From the NCBI GenBank assembly GCA_963778375.1, contig CAVZTX010000027.1:186001-250000 (forward strand): a DNA stretch of 64,000 bases, read 5' to 3'. The stretch comes from CAVZTX01 sp963778375. Lineage in GTDB: Bacteria; Chloroflexota; Ktedonobacteria; Ktedonobacterales; Ktedonobacteraceae. This document shows, one piece after another, positions 62,333 to 64,000 of the stretch; positions within the stretch are counted from its first letter, which is position 1, and each line of letters opens with the position of its first letter. The notes beneath the pieces are model-generated. The model was given only the letters and a program-made list of their open reading frames with translations. It did not search any database and was not told the origin of the DNA. Made by a program: the position numbers and the translations under genes.

Positions 62333-62471
62333 CGTTCGTACAAGCACTGCCGACAAGAAGACGGTTGGTGCGCTTAGGAAGCGCGAGAAACTTATTCCCA
62401 GTTGCTACTGCTTGAAGTGAGCAGAATAATTGATATAAGTGAACGAAAGAAGTTAGTAGGGGACCTTGCCT

Positions 62472-63740
62472 ATGACAGAGGAACACACAGGAGCCAGGCA
62501 GCAAATTCTAGCGCCTGAACGCCCTGCTACCGCGTTTTTAAGCTATGCGCGAGAGGATGTTGAAAAGGTCCGATATCTCCAGCGACTTCTTCACCTGCGT
62601 GGCATACGAGCTTGGCGCGATGTAACCGATCTGGCCCTTGGAAGGTATACTCGGGATGAGATTGTTCAGGCGATTGCGCAAGAATCCGATATCTTTGTTC
62701 TGTACATCACGCCGCATTGCCTGAATTCTTCTTTCATCTGGGATATTGAAGTACCCGCTGCTCTAGAGCGCTGGGAACGCGATCATTCTTTCAGTATTGT
62801 ACCCATCCTGCATGGCGTCACCTTCTCACAGGTACAGCAAATGTGCGCCGAGCGCGGATACCCTTCCTTGACCGATTTCAATGGCATTCCGCTGCCTGAG
62901 TACGGCAAGGACGAAACGAAAGCTGCCAACGAGAAACTTCGGGAAGTCGCTGAGCGCATCTTGGAGTCCTCGTTTGTCCTGCGGCTACGACGCGTGAGAG
63001 CGAACTCGAGCTACGAGCCGCGTCTGTGCCTGCATACCTTCCCTTATGTGCCGCAAACAACCAGCCTTGATCTTGACTTGAATTGGACAGAGCTTTTCAC
63101 CGATCGATGGCCAACACAGGAGGAGTGGCTGGAGGAGTTGCTTCCCGCACTGCGTAACGTAAAGAACGTACTAAGCGCGAGTACCTCAAGTCGCACACCG
63201 CATATGATTGTGCAGGCACGCCTTCCAACGGCCTTTGTTCTTGGATTCAACTTTCCAGCAGCCGCGCACTTTACAATTGTGCTTGAGGGAAGGCATGGTG
63301 ACTGGAGTACAGCCACTACTGCCTCTGAAACGCCGCTGCTCCGATACAATTCATTCCGGGATAAAGGGGATCCACAGATTGCAGTGGTAGAGGTAGCAAT
63401 CTCTCGTCATATTCCATCTGCTGTAGCTCGAAGTCTTTCATCACTGGGCCTCTCGTTTGGTCACCGTGTACAATTTATTGCCCTTGCTGAGCCGAGTGAA
63501 GAGAGCGTGAAGGATGCGGCACAGGCAGCGTCAATGGCTCGTCAAATCAGCCGCGAACTCAAGCGCCTCTGTGACCGCGATAGTATTGCCCATATCCATC
63601 TCTTTCTCGCCTGTCCTGCCCCTCTGGCAGTCATGCTTGGTCATCAACTCAATGCCTTGAGAGCGATTACACTTTACCACTACATGGAAGAGCAAGGTCA
63701 TTACACCCCAGTATATACTCTCGGCACCTCAAGTAAGTGA
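62472..63740 (+). CDS. TIR-SAVED protein, CBASS-type antiviral effector
   Basis: 422 aa. The N-terminal TIR domain (residues about 18-150) has TAFLSYAREDVEKVRYLQRL, GIRAWRDVTDL and the catalytic Glu in SSFIWDIEVPAAL (about Glu93), as in NAD-cleaving TIRs. The C-terminal SAVED-like domain (about 230-422) shows SLDLDLNWTELFTDRWPT, VVEVAISRHIPSAVARSLSS and the ending IHLFLACPAPLAVMLGHQLN, typical of sensors of cyclic oligonucleotides. In known TIR-SAVED systems ligand binding assembles filaments that destroy NAD and stop phage growth. The ATG at 62472 is preferred over the TTG at 62466 because AGGGGA is better spaced. The usual nucleotide cyclase partner is not identified within the window. Confidence 0.82.
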   Translation: MTEEHTGARQQILAPERPATAFLSYAREDVEKVRYLQRLLHLRGIRAWRDVTDLALGRYTRDEIVQAIAQESDIFVLYITPHCLNSSFIWDIEVPAALERWERDHSFSIVPILHGVTFSQVQQMCAERGYPSLTDFNGIPLPEYGKDETKAANEKLREVAERILESSFVLRLRRVRANSSYEPRLCLHTFPYVPQTTSLDLDLNWTELFTDRWPTQEEWLEELLPALRNVKNVLSASTSSRTPHMIVQARLPTAFVLGFNFPAAAHFTIVLEGRHGDWSTATTASETPLLRYNSFRDKGDPQIAVVEVAISRHIPSAVARSLSSLGLSFGHRVQFIALAEPSEESVKDAAQAASMARQISRELKRLCDRDSIAHIHLFLACPAPLAVMLGHQLNALRAITLYHYMEEQGHYTPVYTLGTSSK

Positions 63741-63882
63741 AGTCCGCCTATGCAATTCAGCTGTCACTTATGACCAATTACCAGATATACAGACAAAGAT
63801 AGATAGGCACATCACTTCCCTTAACGAGAAGAATCATGCTATAAAATAACACTACAGTATATCGCACTACGAAGGCTATCTC

Positions 63883-64000
63883 ATGGCGATACCAAAATCA
63901 ATTGTAGACTTTTTATCCCATTCCGTTTACAATACGAGTGATGAATTTAATTATTGCTATGTAAGCAGCATGGAGAGAATTAACCATCAAAATCAGAGGA
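63883..64000 (+). CDS. Start of an unidentified gene next to TIR-SAVED (cut by the window edge)
   Basis: The ATG at 63883 with GAAGG upstream opens MAIPKSIVDFLSHSVYNTSD and continues in frame to the edge (39 codons). It is AT-richer than the TIR gene. Too little is visible to name it; as the next gene in the same direction it could be the partner of a CBASS-type system. About 140 bp separates the two genes. Confidence 0.45.
   Translation, partial: MAIPKSIVDFLSHSVYNTSDEFNYCYVSSMERINHQNQR

Overview
This 64 kb window has the gene families and layout of a Ktedonobacteria-like (Chloroflexota) chromosome. The clues are a class III PHA synthase, large HTH/NB-ARC and HTH/GAF regulators, many insertion-sequence remnants, palindromic intergenic repeats and an extracellular contractile injection system (eCIS) gene set. 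This placement is inferred from gene families only; there is no rRNA or marker gene to confirm it.

Bases 1-19,600 are mostly ordinary chromosome: a PGRP-type amidase (cut by the window edge), a frameshifted VOC/helical-repeat gene, queC, dodecin, an orphan HypA-like gene, phaE-phaC, two acyl/acetyl-CoA synthetases, adk, a frameshifted MaoC hydratase, an MFS exporter and a PHB-depolymerase-like esterase. Decay is prominent. Remnants of a NuoF/HoxF-like subunit, a PhaB-like reductase and a thiolase lie end to end just upstream of phaE-phaC, so only the polymerase step of PHA synthesis is intact here.

Bases about 19,660-58,750 look like a 39 kb genomic island. An intact tRNA-Gly(TCC) gene at 58,681-58,752 has its 3' end facing the island, and a 48 bp identical copy of that 3' end sits in the same orientation at 19,664-19,711, the geometry expected of att sites. 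Inside are a VOC protein, a metallo-beta-lactamase-fold hydrolase, a DUF1801 protein, an atypical SDR, two related insertion elements and the eCIS.

The eCIS occupies 26.2-52.7 kb on the minus strand. Genes are transcribed from the sheath (52,655) leftward and mostly overlap by about 4 nt: sheath, tube, baseplate hub assembly chaperone-like protein, two disordered proteins, DUF4255 cap, AAA+ ATPase, a small protein, LysM-associated hub protein, LysM protein, gp27-like hub (frameshifted), gp5-like spike, PAAR-like tip, gp25-like, two baseplate-J-like proteins, a tail-protein-I-like protein, a DUF6519 protein, and two DUF4157 (HEAWH) candidate effectors, one with a nuclease-like C-terminal part. 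No recognisable tail fibre or long tape-measure gene is present. A divergent HTH/NB-ARC protein and a palindrome-rich region sit at the head of the cluster.

Right of the island are tRNA-Gly, tRNA-Pro, a two-TM protein, a response-regulator scrap, an HTH/GAF regulator interrupted by an IS3-family element, and a TIR-SAVED protein. The last matches CBASS-type effectors and is preceded by a hairpin-rich leader; the gene after it runs off the window.
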